Positions 60,187 to 64,000 of a stretch of DNA of 64,000 nucleotides are shown piece after piece. The notes beneath the pieces were generated by a model. It did not search any database and was not told the DNA's origin. It was given only the letters and a program-made list of their open reading frames with translations. Both the position numbers and the translations under genes were made by a program. The stretch covers positions 49,472,380-49,536,379 of the forward strand of contig NC_030383.2 of the NCBI RefSeq assembly GCF_001625215.2, read 5' to 3'. This DNA comes from Daucus carota subsp. sativus. Its lineage: Eukaryota > Streptophyta > Magnoliopsida > Apiales > Apiaceae. The stretch's first letter is position 1; each line of letters opens with the position of its first letter.

Positions 60187-60450
60187 CTGTATGCCACATT
60201 AAAAGACACGAAAGATTGAAAAATGGAATTTCAGTCTGCCTTCAGCGTCATGAGTTTTTGCTCCATGTTTTGCATCAAGACCCCTGCCAAGCCGTAGAGT
60301 CATGACAATAATTGGACTAACCATCGATGAAAAAGTAGGTGGGAACACCTGAATGGTTTCTATGTCTTCCCAGAGAAATAAGAATTTCGTCTTATGTCCA
60401 AAAAGTTCAGAATGAAATCCGATTAGTCTTGCAGACAAACACAGACGACC
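60187..60450 (-). pseudogene. GRAM-domain exon of a C2/GRAM protein, frameshifted
   Basis: Between acceptor TATGCAG and donor ACAG|gtaaga the exon reads GRLCLSARLIGFHSELFGHK, then FLWEDIETIQV and later GRGLDAKHGAKT. That is the GRAM core of plant C2/GRAM-domain proteins. Near its end five A (60219-60223 on the plus strand) stand where four are needed, so the frame is lost before the donor. No further exon of this gene was recognised with confidence. Confidence 0.75.
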
Positions 60451-60595
60451 CTGCATAAAAATGTACAACTGTGTTGCCAATGAATTATAAGAATCATCCA
60501 TAGAAGAAAACTGTATATATGAAACATGCATCATTCATCTTATATAATGGCATACACATTTAGCATTATACATGTCTGGGTTTTACTATACAGTC

Positions 60596-60641
60596 AATCA
60601 TTGCATTTCATTTGAAGAAAAACTGTCCCTTGATAGTCTCC
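60596..60641. other. 46 bp filler copied from the kinesin intron
   Basis: These 46 bases are identical to 47558-47603, inside intron 8 of the kinesin gene. They sit exactly where homology to the epimerase copy I ends, as templated filler does at a double-strand-break repair junction. Confidence 0.85.
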
Positions 60642-61521
60642 AGAAATGACTTGTCAGATTGAAAGGGAAACACAAATATATTTTCAGGATCTTAGTAGCA
60701 AGAAAGGTTTAAGATGTTCACCATGCAATGTCTGGAGAACTTGTATAGCTTCCGAAGAGGAGTACCCTTCATTGGCATCCAGGATTAGGGAGCAGTCAGG
60801 GTGCGCCCTGCGTACAGCTCCAAGTATCTCTATATCTGAATCAAGGTTCTTTCCTACCTTGAGTTTTAAAGTTTTAAATCCTTTAGTTTGATAGTCAGAA
60901 GCCAGTTGATAAGCTTGGCAGATGAAACAATTGGAATCTACATGCAGTTTAATTTAACATGTAATTAGTAATCAAAAAGCTGCTAAATATTATGTAAGCT
61001 CATAATGTTGTAAAACTTAAGGCAAGAGCTGAAACAGAGACTGAACTATGATGTCTGTTCTGAGAGTGTTTGAAACTCCACCAAACACTCTCCATAGTGG
61101 CACGCCGATCATGTTGGCAGCTGCATCAATGAGGGCCGAGCATTCCATAGACTAATACAATATACATAGTCATGTACAAGTAACTTACAGAAGCCAATTT
61201 GTGTCCCTGCAGAATCTGACCGACCTCACCCAACAATGAACTCAGAGGCATTTCAGTAGTTACGGTCGCCAACATATGACACACCTCAGTCACCTTGGCC
61301 AAAGCTAGTGACTGATCCTCTGCAGTTATTGGACGGAGAGTGGGAGCCTCTCCCCAACCTACAGAACCATTGGTCAGCTCAACTCGTATAGCAACATTTT
61401 CCGCCCTCAAAAACATTGAATTCGCAATGCTGATTGAGTCACTGAAAGGTATATTCAGGGGCCTGCCTTGTGCACTTTGCACATTCACAGCAACATGCAA
61501 TAGGTCACCTAATGCAGACAT
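60642..61521 (-). pseudogene. Dipeptide epimerase pseudogene I, 3' truncated
   Basis: Exon 1 (61189-61521, 111 codons) is open and close to gene G. Exon 2 has lost its acceptor and first codons by a deletion of about 65 bp at 61137. Exon 3 has a one-base deletion in AAGCTTATC relative to gene G. Everything from exon 4 onward is missing, cut at about 60642. An ATG at 61545 could extend exon 1 by eight residues. Confidence 0.9.
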
Positions 61522-62390
61522 ATTTGAGTGAATGGAACTACTCAACAGCTCGAGAAGAAGGAAATTATTATAAGTTTACCACTGAATGAAACTGATCCTT
61601 CTTCTATATATAATGAAACTGAAACGCTCTACACATACTACTACAACTGATAAATTAATATTTTTTAATTCTAATAAGAGAATGCAGCATCTTTAGGTTT
61701 GTAAGAAAGTGCAAATCGCCACACGAAACGTCTTAGTTTTACAAACGCAAACGTCTGGGGCATCAACTCAGACTTAATACAGCAAAATGACAATCAAAAG
61801 ATGGTGTTTGCAAGAAGAACACAACTGCCATTTTCATATAAATTAACAACCTGATCAGTCTTAGTAGTATTGGAATTGTTTGAGTTGTTCCCCTTGCGTC
61901 CACTGAGATTATTAAAAGAACAAATGGCCAGTTTCAAATGAAAATAAGCACAGAACCATGTGAAAATTGTCAATCTCCTTTACTGCTTTATTTCTCTTCT
62001 CCTTTATTTTATATTATATCCTTGAGCAAGATATTTTTTTGTGATACATAAGCCCGTTTAGATCAACTAATTTTCAGTCAAGTAAATTTTTGTCTGAAGG
62101 TACCTTCAAATATGCTTATGCACACTGTTCTCGATCAAAATATAATCAGGAAAGAACTTATAATGAAATCCAATTATAATGCAACACTGAATACACTTTT
62201 ACTCTAAACAGAAATTTTTTTACAAGAAATATTATGTACAAGATTAAGGTCACTGGGAAAGCTATACAGTTTTATTGATGTGGTTCGTTAAGTATAGATT
62301 GTCCTGTGTATATACAGGTACATGGTGAAACTTCGGATTGTTCAATATAGTGTTAACACAATCCAAGCAGCATTTATGTCATATTGATCC

Positions 62391-63358
<968 letters not shown>

Positions 63359-63399
63359 GATGATAACTAGCAAAAACTGACATGGGCGATTGACAATCT

Positions 63400-64000
63400 T
63401 CACATGGTTTCAAGCCACGTTAATGTATATGAAAATGGCAGTTGTGTTCTTCTTGCAAACACCATCTTTTGATACTCATTTTGCCGTATTAAGTCTGAGT
63501 TTGCAAGAACACAACTGCCATTTTCACATTATAAACTCGCAAACGCTTCTCGCCGTATGCAGATTTACTTTCACAAAAGTAGCCAAATGCACTGAACTCA
63601 CAAGTTGAGACGCATCACACAACTATCAACTTTCCCTTGCTATACAATACAATCTGATCACGGCATAAACCCCAAAGTGTTAAGTGTCTGATAATATTCC
63701 CCAACCAGTTTTGACACTAAGATAAACCCTCAATACATGACACTAAGATAAACATTTTATGTTGATGTTGCTCATGGATTGCTGTATATATAACAAACTC
63801 TAGTGGTCTCTTTCTCTGCAAGTTTTCTGTATTGTATTCTCTACATTTTCTTGAGCATATACAATTTATATTTGTCAACAATTTCCTCACAATCCACTCA
63901 AACATGTCTGCATTACGCAACTTATTGAATGTTGCTGTGAATGTGCAAAGTGCACAAGGCAGGCCCCTGACTATAACTTTCAGTGACTCAATTTTGAAGG
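63400..64000 (+). pseudogene. Inverted epimerase copy J, 5' end only in window
   Basis: The stretch 63417-63500 is the inverted counterpart of the flank at about 54600-54680. MSALRNLLNVAVNV starts at 63904 and runs off the window. Its exon 1 carries the same 19 bp deletion and the same ACTATAACTTTC variant as H, so J derives from an H-like copy and is broken from the start. Confidence 0.85.

Overview
This is a plant nuclear window, from a eudicot. It has AT-rich intergenic DNA, genes split by many GT-AG (and a few GC-AG) introns, and plant-specific families: LRK10-like receptor kinases, a NACK-type kinesin-7, an NPG-family TPR protein, a DUF1639 protein and terpene synthase relics. It also carries a typical plant transposon load: Ty1/copia, solo LTRs, Stowaway, Emigrant, Harbinger-, hAT- and Mutator-like MITEs. 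I cannot name the species from the sequence.

Left part (1-24.4 kb). A very young copia element with identical LTRs (995-5595) is followed by a hAT-like MITE and a tandem duplication. Next come the last two exons of an unrecognised gene (minus, 9472-9915) and a three-exon DUF1639 gene (minus, 11480-13176) whose first intron is filled by a minisatellite. A two-copy higher-order satellite lies at 13.9-15.4 kb. Then comes repeat-rich DNA with a degenerate hAT-like element, an Emigrant element, and a small membrane-protein gene (minus, about 21.55-23.35 kb) cut in two by a 1258 bp solo LTR.

Middle part (24.4-36 kb). This is a cluster of LRK10-like receptor kinases: gene A (+, intact), gene B (minus, broken by a 7 bp insertion in the catalytic loop), gene C (minus, intact) and kinase fragments. 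A and B have nearly the same extracellular half but kinase domains of two different subfamilies, so the cluster has exchanged exons by recombination in intron 1.

Right part (36-64 kb). An NPGR2-like TPR gene (minus, five exons) is followed by an intergenic stretch with four Stowaway-type elements and a fold-back element. A complete NACK1/HINKEL-type kinesin (+, 14 exons, 963 aa) has a perfect mitotic MSA element upstream. Beyond it lies a rearranged array of a dipeptide epimerase gene (enolase superfamily): one complete copy (52.76-54.35 kb), two pseudogenes, and two further 5' pieces on the opposite strand. The array is mixed with terpene synthase, C2/GRAM and ankyrin fragments. MITEs present in one copy of the duplication and absent from the other, and a 46 bp piece of kinesin intron at a breakpoint, record how it was built.

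Nothing here looks like an undescribed biochemical system. The value of the window lies in its genome-evolution signals: domain shuffling between receptor kinases, gene disruption by a solo LTR, templated filler DNA, a satellite with higher-order structure and nested MITEs. All exon models were built by eye from splice signals and reading-frame continuity.
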